DNA of 64,000 nt, taken from NCBI GenBank assembly GCA_015488885.1, contig WFMW01000023.1:1-64000 (forward strand), read 5' to 3'. Shown here piece after piece: positions 53,732-62,463 of this stretch; the stretch's first letter is position 1, and each line of letters opens with the position of its first letter. This DNA comes from Gammaproteobacteria bacterium (GTDB lineage Bacteria; Pseudomonadota; Gammaproteobacteria; SZUA-229). Below the pieces are notes generated by a model, which was not told where the DNA came from, made no database searches, and worked only from the letters and a program-made list of their open reading frames with translations. A program made the position numbers and the translations under genes.

Positions 53732-54562
53732 ATGCAACACCAGTCTAAAAAAATGCCGATAAAAATAGTTGTTCTACTTATTATACCGTTTTTCTCAACA
53801 CTGGCTTATGCTCAGATGCATGATGCCATTGCCAGACGAGCAAAGTTCGAATACAAGGCCGCCATCCACCTTAAACCTGACCTCGAACATGGCCGACAGA
53901 TTTACCAGACCTGCATGGTCTGTCATGGTGCCGAAGGATGGGGTAGCCGTAATGGCATGTACCCGCAAATTGCCGGGCAGTTAAAATCGGTTATTATCAA
54001 ACAACTGGACGACATACAAACAGGCAACCGCGGTAACCCAATGATGGTGCCATTTACCCAACCGGATATACTACCCAATGCACAGGCGATTGCTGATGTT
54101 GCCGGTTATATTTCACAACTGCCGATGACCCCCTTTAATGGCAAAGGTCATTCCATGGATCTTAAAAGAGGTGAACAGCTGTATAAAGATAATTGTGTTG
54201 ACTGTCACGGTAAACGTGGTGAAGGCAGCGAAAAAGATCATATACCACTTATTCAGGGACAACATTACAATTACCTTTACAGGCAGTTTCGCTGGATACA
54301 GATTGGCCGTCGCCGAAATGCCGACGATGACATGATTAAACAGATTCAAAAATTTCACGGTAGTGATATCGACGATATTATGGATTATGTATCGAGAATC
54401 AAACCACCGGCTGCAAAACTGGCTCGCCCTGACTGGATCAACCCTGATTTTCCTTATTACGTCCATGATATTATGCCTGCCAGACAGGTAGATGTTGAGC
54501 TACCTGAAGAACGAAACTACAAAATGAATGGAAACCGCGTTCAGAACCCAGATGATGAATAG
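53732..54562 (+). CDS. Dihaem cytochrome c (c4-like), exported
   Basis: 276 aa from ATG 53732; ATG 53708 and 53753 are alternatives. Signal peptide ends STLAYAQ. First haem site CMVCHG, second CVDCHGKRGEG, each followed by a c4/c5-like fold with the Met-ligand candidate NPMMVPF and a late Met. Periplasmic electron carrier. C-terminus ends in acidic DDE. Begins the multihaem locus but on the plus strand, separated from the minus-strand genes by a palindromic repeat. Confidence 0.85.
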   Translation: MQHQSKKMPIKIVVLLIIPFFSTLAYAQMHDAIARRAKFEYKAAIHLKPDLEHGRQIYQTCMVCHGAEGWGSRNGMYPQIAGQLKSVIIKQLDDIQTGNRGNPMMVPFTQPDILPNAQAIADVAGYISQLPMTPFNGKGHSMDLKRGEQLYKDNCVDCHGKRGEGSEKDHIPLIQGQHYNYLYRQFRWIQIGRRRNADDDMIKQIQKFHGSDIDDIMDYVSRIKPPAAKLARPDWINPDFPYYVHDIMPARQVDVELPEERNYKMNGNRVQNPDDE

Positions 54563-54618
54563 GAAATATTTTGTTGCCAGACTCTTAGTGTAGTGTCCTA
54601 AACAAATTCTATATTTTC

Positions 54619-54660
54619 AACCACAGAAAACACGGAAGGATTTCTGTGTATTCCGTGGTT
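54619..54660. repeat. Palindromic CCACGGAA repeat (copy 2) between convergent genes
   Basis: AACCACAGAAAACACGGAA (54619-54637) and CTGTGTATTCCGTGGTT (54644-54660) form an imperfect hairpin. It lies between convergent cytochrome and ankyrin genes, where a bidirectional terminator would sit. Confidence 0.85.
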
Positions 54661-54702
54661 CATTTATCGTTTGTATGACTAACTCAAACAAACAATAAAA
54701 AA

Positions 54703-55557
54703 CTACCTGTTTTTCAATAACAGATCGAGAATCTTTTTATCACCGGATTTTTTTGCCATCGAAATAGCCGAATTACCATCATTATCTTTTATCGCAGGGC
54801 TGGCACCATATGCCAGCAACAAACTTACTACTTCATTATGGTGTCCGGTTACGGCTTCCATTAAAGCAGTGGTGCCATCAACATCCTGTGCATTAACCTT
54901 TGCATGAAGATTTAATAAGGTTCTAACAACTGCCACATTACCTTTGGCAGCAACATTAATTAATGCCGTTGCATGGTCTCTATCGCGGGCATCCACCTCA
55001 CCGCCATATTTTACAAGTAATCTAACAACCCGAGGGAAGCCATGCTCAGCAGCAATAATCAATGCAGTATTATTATTGCGATCAACAGCTCGTGGATTGG
55101 CACCTTTAAATAATAACTGCTCAACGATTTTTTCCAGCCCATATTGTGAGGCTATCATTAATGAATCCCACCCGGAGCGAGTGCGCGCATGAATTTGTGC
55201 GCCACGCTCCAGCAACATGGACATAATGCCACTATTTCCATTTTCAGCAGCAAAGGTTAATGCACTACTACCTGCCACCGTCCGATGATTAACATCTGCA
55301 CCACGATTAAGCAATAAGGCGACTGTTGATAGTTTACCGTTCTCAACAGCCATCATCAATGCAGTCTGACCAAAGCTGTTACTGGTATCAACACTTATTT
55401 TTTTCCGATTTAACAGTTTTAACATATCTGCATTATTACCGGCTGCAGCATCAAGACGAAACCGGCTGCCATAATCCACTTTGTTATCTGCCGCATTTGC
55501 CGATAGAACCATTAGCAATGATGCAGTCAGTAAAAACAGTACATTTAGCGTTTTCAT
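54703..55557 (-). CDS. Exported ankyrin-repeat protein
   Basis: 284 aa from ATG 55557 with GGAGGTAGGG ribosome site. Signal peptide KTLNVLFLLTASLLMVLSANAAD. Seven or so 33-residue ankyrin repeats with GQTALMMAVENG, GSSALTFAAENG, DSLMIASQYGLEK, NTALIIAAEHGFPR, ATALINVAAKGN and TTALMEAVTGHHN. Ankyrins bind proteins; periplasmic ones often accompany redox or oxidative-stress enzymes. Downstream end of the multihaem gene group; role is inferred from position. Confidence 0.82.
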   Translation of the reverse strand: MKTLNVLFLLTASLLMVLSANAADNKVDYGSRFRLDAAAGNNADMLKLLNRKKISVDTSNSFGQTALMMAVENGKLSTVALLLNRGADVNHRTVAGSSALTFAAENGNSGIMSMLLERGAQIHARTRSGWDSLMIASQYGLEKIVEQLLFKGANPRAVDRNNNTALIIAAEHGFPRVVRLLVKYGGEVDARDRDHATALINVAAKGNVAVVRTLLNLHAKVNAQDVDGTTALMEAVTGHHNEVVSLLLAYGASPAIKDNDGNSAISMAKKSGDKKILDLLLKNR

Positions 55558-55773
55558 CCCTACCTCCATACAGCAGGATTACAATAACCATATATTACAT
55601 ATATGATAATCAATTATGATAATCAATTTTATAGCTACTCAACTACCCGTTGAAACCTGCCAGCGCCGAGTTAAAAAATGACCAGTTACAGATACAGGCG
55701 CACACAAGCCTCTATTAATGATCAAGATTAATCATAACACCAATAAACAGAATTATGGGAACAGTTAATCAGC

Positions 55774-56316
55774 TTAACTATCATCATCGTCATCGGGCTC
55801 TTCCGGGTCTTCATGCGCAATCCCTGAATGGCAATCAATACATTCCTTACCTTTATCAATGGCCTCTCCATGACGCTTGCGTGCTCGACGTGACTGTGCA
55901 CTTAAATCCATCTGATTCCATTTATGGCAGTTTTTACACTCACGTGAATGGTCTGCGCGCATTTTTGCCCACACGATATTAGCCATTTCCCAGCGGTGAG
56001 CTTCGTATTTCTTCTTAGTATCAATAACGCCGGTAATTTCACCCAGCACATCTTTATAAGCAAGAATTTTTGCTTTCATTTTAGGAAAGAATTCCTTTGG
56101 TACATGACAATCAGAACATACAGCACGTATGCCTAATGCATTTTTATAGTGAATAGTTTTTTTATACTCACGCAGGTTAACCTGCATGGAATGGCAGGAA
56201 GTGCAAAACTCCAGTTCATTAGTAAACTCCAGTGCACCATGAAATGATACAGTAAACAGAATACCGGCAATAAATACAACTGCAATAGCTATCCATGATA
56301 GTCTTCTTTTCGTCAT
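55774..56316 (-). CDS. NapC/NirT-type membrane-anchored tetrahaem cytochrome c
   Basis: 180 aa from ATG 56316, with GGAGGGG upstream (GTG 56319 possible). One N-terminal membrane helix (LSWIAIAVVFIAGILFTVSF) then four CxxCH: CTSCH, CSDCH, CKNCH and CIDCH. Spacing and the first site 'FCTSCHSM' match quinol dehydrogenases of the NapC/NirT/NrfH family, which oxidise quinol and pass electrons to periplasmic partners. The acidic end PEEPDDDDDS resembles the heptahaem protein's end. Part of an uncharacterised cluster. Confidence 0.9.
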   Translation of the reverse strand: MTKRRLSWIAIAVVFIAGILFTVSFHGALEFTNELEFCTSCHSMQVNLREYKKTIHYKNALGIRAVCSDCHVPKEFFPKMKAKILAYKDVLGEITGVIDTKKKYEAHRWEMANIVWAKMRADHSRECKNCHKWNQMDLSAQSRRARKRHGEAIDKGKECIDCHSGIAHEDPEEPDDDDDS

Positions 56317-56419
56317 CACACCCCTCCCCCAACTTCAACAATATTAAAATAAACAACGATGGAATAAAATTCCACAGCTTGCCTTACTACGACTAACGCC
56401 GTTTCAGCATAACAAAAAG

Positions 56420-56475
56420 CAAAAAAACATCCAGATTCCCATTATCCCGGTATGTTTTTGAGCCGGGATCCAGAC
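56420..56475 (-). terminator. Possible terminator after the thioredoxin gene
   Basis: Stem ATCCCGG/CCGGGAT (56444-56450 with 56463-56469) on the minus strand, with a later T-run around 56422-56427. The T-run is about 20 bases from the stem, so strength is uncertain. Confidence 0.35.
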
Positions 56476-56490
56476 TTGTTCAGAGGCTCA

Positions 56491-57120
56491 CTAACTCTTA
56501 AGCAACGGCAATAGATATAACTCTATCGCGTCGTCACTAATCATTCCCCGGTGGATATACTTTATCGTGCCGGTTTTATCTATCATCACAGAATGCGGAA
56601 TAATCGCCGATTTATTACCCCATTGCTTAAGTAACTTACTTCTTAACCCCTGAGGAACAATTAACACTGGATAATTAATACCCAGAGAACGAACAACATT
56701 TTTAAGTTTTGCTTTTTCATCCAGACCATAACTGACAACCTGCAAACCTTGTGCTGCATATTTTTTCTGTAATGCAATCAGATCAGGAATTTCATATTGA
56801 CAGGGCTGACACCAGCTTGCCCAGAAATTTATTAAAATAGTTTTGCCTTTCCAGTCATTTAACTGATGCGTGACACCATTAATATCCTTTAGCTTATAAT
56901 CGTGTATTTTCCAGGCACTTCGGGTTTGCCCAGGCAATACAATAGTTGATGTCCTTTCTGCTGGTTTTGCATGTGTTTTTCCTGTTACTACTTGAATATT
57001 ATCTCCCGGAACATTATCTCCGGGAACATCAGCTCTGGCAGAATAATAATAACCACCCGAAGCGGCAATTATCGCAACCCCCAGTACCACACCCACTGAC
57101 ACTATCTTATTTGCTAACAT
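56491..57120 (-). CDS. TlpA/ResA-like thioredoxin-fold protein
   Basis: 209 aa from ATG 57120. N-terminal membrane anchor (IVSVGVVLGVAIIAASGGYYY), then a periplasmic thioredoxin domain with FWASWCQPCQYEIPDL (active-site WCxPC), and a cis-Pro segment IIPHSVMIDKTG. Reduces CxxCH cysteines or otherwise assists haem attachment. Contains a duplicated VPGDN pair from a 15-bp tandem repeat (56999-57028). Clustered with 15 haem sites, so a cytochrome-maturation role is likely. Confidence 0.85.
   Translation of the reverse strand: MLANKIVSVGVVLGVAIIAASGGYYYSARADVPGDNVPGDNIQVVTGKTHAKPAERTSTIVLPGQTRSAWKIHDYKLKDINGVTHQLNDWKGKTILINFWASWCQPCQYEIPDLIALQKKYAAQGLQVVSYGLDEKAKLKNVVRSLGINYPVLIVPQGLRSKLLKQWGNKSAIIPHSVMIDKTGTIKYIHRGMISDDAIELYLLPLLKS
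56999..57028. repeat. 15-bp tandem duplication in the thioredoxin gene
   Basis: TTATCTCCCGGAACA and TTATCTCCGGGAACA adjoin, giving VPGDN twice in the periplasmic linker, with one silent difference. Frame is kept. Confidence 0.9.
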
Positions 57121-57199
57121 ATTAATGAATAACCTGTATTGAACGGCCTGAGCCAATGTTCTGATCTATTGATCTGATTTAATACTCTAAAATAATCTA

Positions 57200-58561
57200 T
57201 TACTTATTGCTGTTTTTTGCTGCCCCAACTGCTGTATCCGCCTGCACTAATTTCCAGCTAACCAGGTATTTTTTATACAAACTTTTCAAATACGGCCCCA
57301 TCTTCTGTGTAATGAGTAACTGTTTAATCTTGCTTTTCATACCGTTATAACGCAGGCGGCTGCCAGGTTTTGCATCAATAATTTCTACTATATGATAGCC
57401 TTTTGGTGTTTTAATAATCGGACTTACCTTGTTCACTGGCAGGTCTTTTAGTACCGCATTAATTTGTGGCAAAACCTTACCATCAGCAATCCAGCCCATA
57501 TCACCATTTTTACTTCTACCGTAACTATCGATACTATATTTACCTGCCAGCGTAAACAGGCTTTCACCTTTCTTTATACGTTGTAAAATTTCTTTAGCCT
57601 GTTTCCTGGTTTTTAAAACAACCTGACCAACGTGCCAGAACTGTGGTACAACACCAGTTTTAGGATGCTCTTTATAATATTTTTTTAACACAGTCTCATC
57701 AGGGATCCATTGCTGTATTTTTTTCTCCAGCATCAGATCAGGCAATCTTTCATTTTTATAAGCAAGTAATTGTGGCTCGACACTAATATTATCTTTTCTA
57801 GCAGCCTGTGAAAATAAAAGCAGCTCTTCACTTTGTTGCAAACGATTAAGCACTGCATCTGGATTGATGTTTTTTTCATCTGCCGTAACAACATCCTTAT
57901 AACGAATGGTAATATTTTTTCCCGTTAATAAAATCGTATCCGGCGGTGTTGGTGATTTTATTCGCTGCTGAAAGATAGTTACATTAGCCTGTTTTTCTAA
58001 ACGCTGTAATGCCTGCCTGCGTCTTTTTTTGTACTCTGTCGATATATAGATAACTTTTGCCGCTGAATAGGCATCGGAACTACTTTTATTATCTTTACGT
58101 ATCTGTGCCAGCTCATCCTTTGGGATTTTTATCTTATCTCTTATATGATGCAGATAGGCGTTGTAGAGCAATGAAGTCCGGTAATCACTCAACTCCTGTT
58201 TAAACGCAGCAGTCTTATCCAGACCTTCTGCTTTTGCTTCTTCAGCAAGCAATTTTGACGCCACCAGTCGCTTGAGTAAATCCCCGCGAATTAAAGCCTG
58301 CTGGTCACTGGTCATGGTATTAAACTGGGTATAAAACGGACTACTCTTGATCACTTTTTCCAGATCGATAGAAGTAACCGAATCGTGCTGACCAATCTTA
58401 ACCAGAATCTGATCCGGGCTGGTTCGACCCGAACCAGCTTGATTTTTACCTATCTGACTTGCGCCTGTATTGGCTGCCGACAGGGTAAAACTTGTCGTTA
58501 CAATTAAACCAAGTAAATAGCTTGCTACTCGTTTACTTATTATTTGTTTACATCTTTTCAT
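57200..58561 (-). CDS. PpiC/SurA-type peptidyl-prolyl isomerase
   Basis: 453 aa. Signal peptide (LLGLIVTTSFTLSAANTG), N-terminal SurA-like helical chaperone part (VTSIDLEKVIKSSPFYTQF), a second helical part, and a C-terminal parvulin domain with WHVGQVVLKTRKQAKEIL, GRSKNGDMGWIADG and KTPKGYHIVEI. Periplasmic foldase. Its place between heptahaem cytochrome and thioredoxin genes suggests dedicated folding help for the cytochromes, similar to PrsA/EpsD-like partners. Confidence 0.85.
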   Translation of the reverse strand: MKRCKQIISKRVASYLLGLIVTTSFTLSAANTGASQIGKNQAGSGRTSPDQILVKIGQHDSVTSIDLEKVIKSSPFYTQFNTMTSDQQALIRGDLLKRLVASKLLAEEAKAEGLDKTAAFKQELSDYRTSLLYNAYLHHIRDKIKIPKDELAQIRKDNKSSSDAYSAAKVIYISTEYKKRRRQALQRLEKQANVTIFQQRIKSPTPPDTILLTGKNITIRYKDVVTADEKNINPDAVLNRLQQSEELLLFSQAARKDNISVEPQLLAYKNERLPDLMLEKKIQQWIPDETVLKKYYKEHPKTGVVPQFWHVGQVVLKTRKQAKEILQRIKKGESLFTLAGKYSIDSYGRSKNGDMGWIADGKVLPQINAVLKDLPVNKVSPIIKTPKGYHIVEIIDAKPGSRLRYNGMKSKIKQLLITQKMGPYLKSLYKKYLVSWKLVQADTAVGAAKNSNK

Positions 58562-58921
58562 ATTTTACAACCGTCATATAAACCACTATTCCAGGAATGC
58601 TAACCGTATTATATATTTATAATTTTAGTTAAATCATTATTATTTAAATCTACTATTTGAATCGGTTATTCTAAACCTAATATCATGAACCCTTTGCACG
58701 AAACAGATTAGTGCGCAGATTAATGCAATAATGGTGACATTAAAATCGCCTTGCCACAACACGAAATCTACACCGTGCAAAACACTCATTCGTTAATAAA
58801 GTTAAAACTGGGGGCATGATTGCCCCCAGAAAAATATTAATCTGATAATCACTCCTTCTGTCAGAGAGTCGGCATAATGCAGACCCCCTGACAGATTAAC
58901 CAGTATTAAGACTGTAACATC
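58562..58921. other. Gene-free 360 bp between heptahaem and PpiC genes
   Basis: Contains the terminator 58801-58829 and an A+T-rich segment just before the PpiC start with TATAAT-like TATATAAT on the minus strand (about 58610). No open frame of interest. The PpiC group may have its own promoter here. Confidence 0.5.
58801..58829 (-). terminator. Terminator downstream of the heptahaem cytochrome gene
   Basis: CTGGGGGCA (58808-58816) pairs perfectly with TGCCCCCAG (58821-58829), tetraloop, followed on the minus strand by TTTTAAC. Located about 95 bp after the stop codon. Confidence 0.75.
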
Positions 58922-61366
58922 TTAATCATCGGAGTCATCATCGTCATCCTCTGAAGGTATTGCACCACCTTCATCTTTAGCACTGGCATGCATCCAGGAT
59001 ACCGCAGCATCGAAGTCATGCATAATGCTCTTACCTTTCCATTTAATTTTCTTCTTATTAGCAATAAATGGAACACCACTATCATTTACCTCATGACAGG
59101 CAGCACACTTGATGGGACCATGTGAACCATCAGGATTATACTGTGGAGCCTGTTTGTAAGTAGTGGTATCAGCACGCGGGTCAACCGGGTACAGACCATG
59201 AATGGACTGATGACATGCCTGACACGATAAACCAGAGTGACCTTTGGAATAGCGCATTTCACTGTATTTACCCGGTTGGTTAATCGGGAATGCAACGCCA
59301 CCCTGACCTTCTACAAAAGGTGCAGCATGACAGTCAGCACAGTGTGGCACACCTGCCGATAACCAGTAGTCACCACCATCAGACGCTGCCGTATAAGGTA
59401 CAGCAACTGCGCCCGTCGCACCTTTTGGCAGTTTTAGAGAAGCAATATCAACCGCAGGATTCGCTGACAAAATTGATACATTCACATCACCATCCACATC
59501 TTTATGTACCAGTGGTCCCTTACCTTTTAATGCAATCACTGCAATATCAGGTGTCATACGCGTTTTCGACCAGGTTAGCAGTACACCGGATTTTCCTGGT
59601 GTGTCGTGGCCTTTGCGGTCTAACACAACTTTGGGATCCATGTACTTATCTTCCAGATCTTTCATGCTTACTTTCAATGCGCGTGCAATATCCTTCAGCG
59701 ATTCATTACGAATGGTTGTGCCGGTTTGCAGGAAGGCATTCTTCAGGTTATCACGTTGATACAGCTCACGGGCTAACTGATTATGGCAGTTGGTACACCA
59801 TAAACCTTTACCACCTTTATGCCGTCCACCAATCTGTGAGACATTATCCTGTAACCACTGACCGATAGCATTCAGGTGACTAACACCATCCAGATCTTTA
59901 TCTTTATTAAGATTAGAGTGTACATCACGACCGGCAAAACAGCCTATACCATCACGGTTATCACCTTTAGCAAGTGGGTTCTTACCTTGCAGGGTAATGG
60001 GGAAATTAGACATATCACCATCCTGACGGTGGGCTGGATGACAGGCAGCACAGGCACCGGTACGGTTATGGCTATCCGGTAACGGCTGATCTTTCAGATG
60101 AACCCGGTGTAACGCACCTGTTAAAGAAGAAATTCGCACGGTTTTACCATGTTTATCTTTATGGGTTCCCGATTGCAGCACAGCAATCACGTTATCAGCG
60201 TGGCATTTTTGACATAAAACCGGGTCACGACCCAGGCGATTGCCCATATTACGACTTTCAGGTTTATAGTTTTTCAGGAAATGCGTGCCATTCTTATCAT
60301 CATGTATTTGCATAATAGAAATGGATGTCGCTTTCAGCCCGGCAATCCAGTCGGAAGCGCCCAGCCCTTTCCAGAAGGCTTTTTCACGTTTATACAGATT
60401 ATATTTTTTACCATTCGCGGTTTTATTTGCGTGGCAGCGTGAACAGTTAGGAACATCAATGGGTTCAGTACCGATAAAACGTACCGGTTTACCACTATGG
60501 CTATCAATCACTGGTTTGCCAGATTTTGCATCAACCATTTCCACCCATGCTTCCTGGAATGGACGCACATCAGGCTCGGTTAAAGTAAGCGGATTGCCTG
60601 CCTGGGCATCATCAAACGGCGTTAATGGCAAACCCAGTGCATCCCAGATTCCAGGATTGGTTAACACAATGGGAACATTGTCCAGGACATTGGATTTGGT
60701 AAATACAACGGTTCCAGTTTTACCCGTGTAATACAGGTGTCCGCCTTTTATCGGACTGGGCTCAACAGCACCAGCTGGACCATTGTCCTGAGGAATTTTA
60801 ATCTGCAAGCCAACAAACAGTTTTTCGCTGTCTTTACTGGTATGCTTGGGGTTGCTGCCTTTCAGGTCTTTATACACATACAAATGTGTAAAGTAGGCAT
60901 TTGCCACATTCTCATCCGGGCCATAATGCCCATCACCATTCACATCATAAGGCACATGGAAGTAATGCAGTTTTGCACCTTCCGAATAGGTGTTACCCAC
61001 AAAACCATAATTCAGCTTGAATTTCTTGTGGCCATCAACCAGCACATCCGGCTCGCCATCATCATCGGCTTCGAGTAATTCAGGGAATTTCTTTTTACCC
61101 GTTGAGGTTTTAATCACCTGGCTCTGTACCGAATTATACGGCGGTAACACACAACAATAAGTAAAATCAAAGCCAGTACAGTGCATACCCAGCTCATAGT
61201 TAATAGTTATGTTGTAATCATTTTTAGGTTTATGAATATCAATTTTTTTCGTTGTGGATGACATTGTCGGCGCAGGCGCTGTGGCTGATACCTGTTTCTC
61301 AGCAGCGCAGCCCGCCACACCAAACACCACCATCACAACGGCAAGTGAAAGCATTTTCATTAACAT
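58922..61366 (-). CDS. Heptahaem c-type cytochrome lipoprotein of unknown function
   Basis: 814 aa from ATG 61366, with GGAGG about 11 bases upstream. Lipoprotein signal SLAVVMVVFGVAGC (lipobox VAGC). Residues about 50-310 hold no haem but a striking Cys-rich segment ELGMHCTGFDFTYCCVLPPY and an EF-hand-like loop DVNGDGHYGPDE. Then seven CxxCH: CSRCH, CQKCH, CAACH, CTNCH, CADCH, CQACH, CAACH. The C-terminus ends in SEDDDDDSDD. Outer-membrane or periplasm-facing anchoring is inferred. No named family recognised; likely terminal electron carrier or enzyme of this cluster. Confidence 0.85.
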   Translation of the reverse strand: MLMKMLSLAVVMVVFGVAGCAAEKQVSATAPAPTMSSTTKKIDIHKPKNDYNITINYELGMHCTGFDFTYCCVLPPYNSVQSQVIKTSTGKKKFPELLEADDDGEPDVLVDGHKKFKLNYGFVGNTYSEGAKLHYFHVPYDVNGDGHYGPDENVANAYFTHLYVYKDLKGSNPKHTSKDSEKLFVGLQIKIPQDNGPAGAVEPSPIKGGHLYYTGKTGTVVFTKSNVLDNVPIVLTNPGIWDALGLPLTPFDDAQAGNPLTLTEPDVRPFQEAWVEMVDAKSGKPVIDSHSGKPVRFIGTEPIDVPNCSRCHANKTANGKKYNLYKREKAFWKGLGASDWIAGLKATSISIMQIHDDKNGTHFLKNYKPESRNMGNRLGRDPVLCQKCHADNVIAVLQSGTHKDKHGKTVRISSLTGALHRVHLKDQPLPDSHNRTGACAACHPAHRQDGDMSNFPITLQGKNPLAKGDNRDGIGCFAGRDVHSNLNKDKDLDGVSHLNAIGQWLQDNVSQIGGRHKGGKGLWCTNCHNQLARELYQRDNLKNAFLQTGTTIRNESLKDIARALKVSMKDLEDKYMDPKVVLDRKGHDTPGKSGVLLTWSKTRMTPDIAVIALKGKGPLVHKDVDGDVNVSILSANPAVDIASLKLPKGATGAVAVPYTAASDGGDYWLSAGVPHCADCHAAPFVEGQGGVAFPINQPGKYSEMRYSKGHSGLSCQACHQSIHGLYPVDPRADTTTYKQAPQYNPDGSHGPIKCAACHEVNDSGVPFIANKKKIKWKGKSIMHDFDAAVSWMHASAKDEGGAIPSEDDDDDSDD

Positions 61367-61622
61367 CTTGGCATTTCCTCCCGGAATTACAGTTTTCATC
61401 TCAAAAGCATTAACAAAACTCGTGTAGATTTTGTATACACTTCTGCTCTCTGGTTCTTACTTATTATTTCTAGCATTACAAATGTATTCCCCAACCACAA
61501 AAAAATCAATGCCATTTTGTCATATTGTAAAAATATAAAAGTTATTTTAATATGCCGACAGGTTTAGCTTACAGTATGTACAGGTAAACCTAATAAACTT
61601 AACAAAGGTTCAATATGATACT

Positions 61623-62264
61623 ATGAAAAAAATACCTATTTTAACGTTAGCAGCGACTGTTTTATTCACCGCATGCAGCATTGCCAGCGCCTCAGACCTG
61701 TCAAAAAAATGTGATAAATGCCACGGTAAAAACGGCAATAGTACCGACAGCAAAGTCGCTTCAATTGCAGGTTTTTCTACCTCTGTTCTCCATGATATTC
61801 TGCACGAATTTAAAGATGGTGATAGAGCTGCCGTCAAATACAAACCCAAGGATGGTAAAAAAACAGACATGAAGGAAATTACTGATAAGCTGAGCGACAA
61901 GCAGATAAATGAAATTGCTTTACATTACTGTAATCAGTCTTTTATACCACGCAAACAGCCCTTTGACGAAAAACTGGCTAAAAAAGGCAAAAAACTACAT
62001 AAAAGAAAATGTGAAAAATGTCATTCAGACGGTGGCACCAAAGCCGATGATGACGCTGCAATTCTGGCTGGACAGGGGCGTAAATATCTGGAGGAACAGT
62101 TCCACTTAATCCACACACACGACCGCATTGTGCCGAAAAAAATGTGGCATAAGTTCAAACATCTGAAAGACAAACAGATCAAAGAATTGACGGAATATTA
62201 CATCAGTGAACAAAACGGGAAACCCATCGTCAATGATGCGGATACCTGTAACCCGGATAATTAA
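61623..62264 (+). CDS. Small dihaem cytochrome c, c4-like, Lys-rich
   Basis: 213 aa. Signal peptide KKIPILTLAATVLFTACSIASA with possible lipobox (FTAC), two CxxCH: CDKCHGKNG and CEKCHSDGG. Unusually rich in Lys/Asp for a c4 protein; tail NPDN created by TAACCCGGAT read in frame. It diverges from the heptahaem gene, sharing a 256-bp control region, so it may be the soluble donor or acceptor of that system. Confidence 0.82.
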   Translation: MKKIPILTLAATVLFTACSIASASDLSKKCDKCHGKNGNSTDSKVASIAGFSTSVLHDILHEFKDGDRAAVKYKPKDGKKTDMKEITDKLSDKQINEIALHYCNQSFIPRKQPFDEKLAKKGKKLHKRKCEKCHSDGGTKADDDAAILAGQGRKYLEEQFHLIHTHDRIVPKKMWHKFKHLKDKQIKELTEYYISEQNGKPIVNDADTCNPDN

Positions 62265-62315
62265 TAATCTTATCGTTTATACGCTCTGCGGGGAACGATA
62301 AAAAAGCTTATTTTT

Positions 62316-62371
62316 AACCACGGAATACACGGAAGAACTTCTTTTCAGTGTATTCCGTGTGTTCCGTGGTT
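62316..62371. repeat. Palindromic CCACGGAA repeat (copy 3) between convergent genes
   Basis: AACCACGGAATACACGGAAG at 62316 pairs with GTGTATTCCGTGTGTTCCGT.. ending GGTT at 62371. Lies between the cytochrome (plus) and ilvA (minus), again at a convergent junction. Confidence 0.9.
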
Positions 62372-62463
62372 CTATAAAAACCCATTCACACATCATCCAC
62401 CTCGCGTTAATATCGCTCCACGCTCCGCATCATAACCTGATTGCATTCTTTCGAGGTGCAAGT

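Noticed and set aside
58922-61366. Octahaem tetrathionate reductase or hydroxylamine oxidoreductase
   Set aside because: Seven CxxCH rather than eight, no CxxCK, and the long haem-free N-terminal domain does not fit either family.
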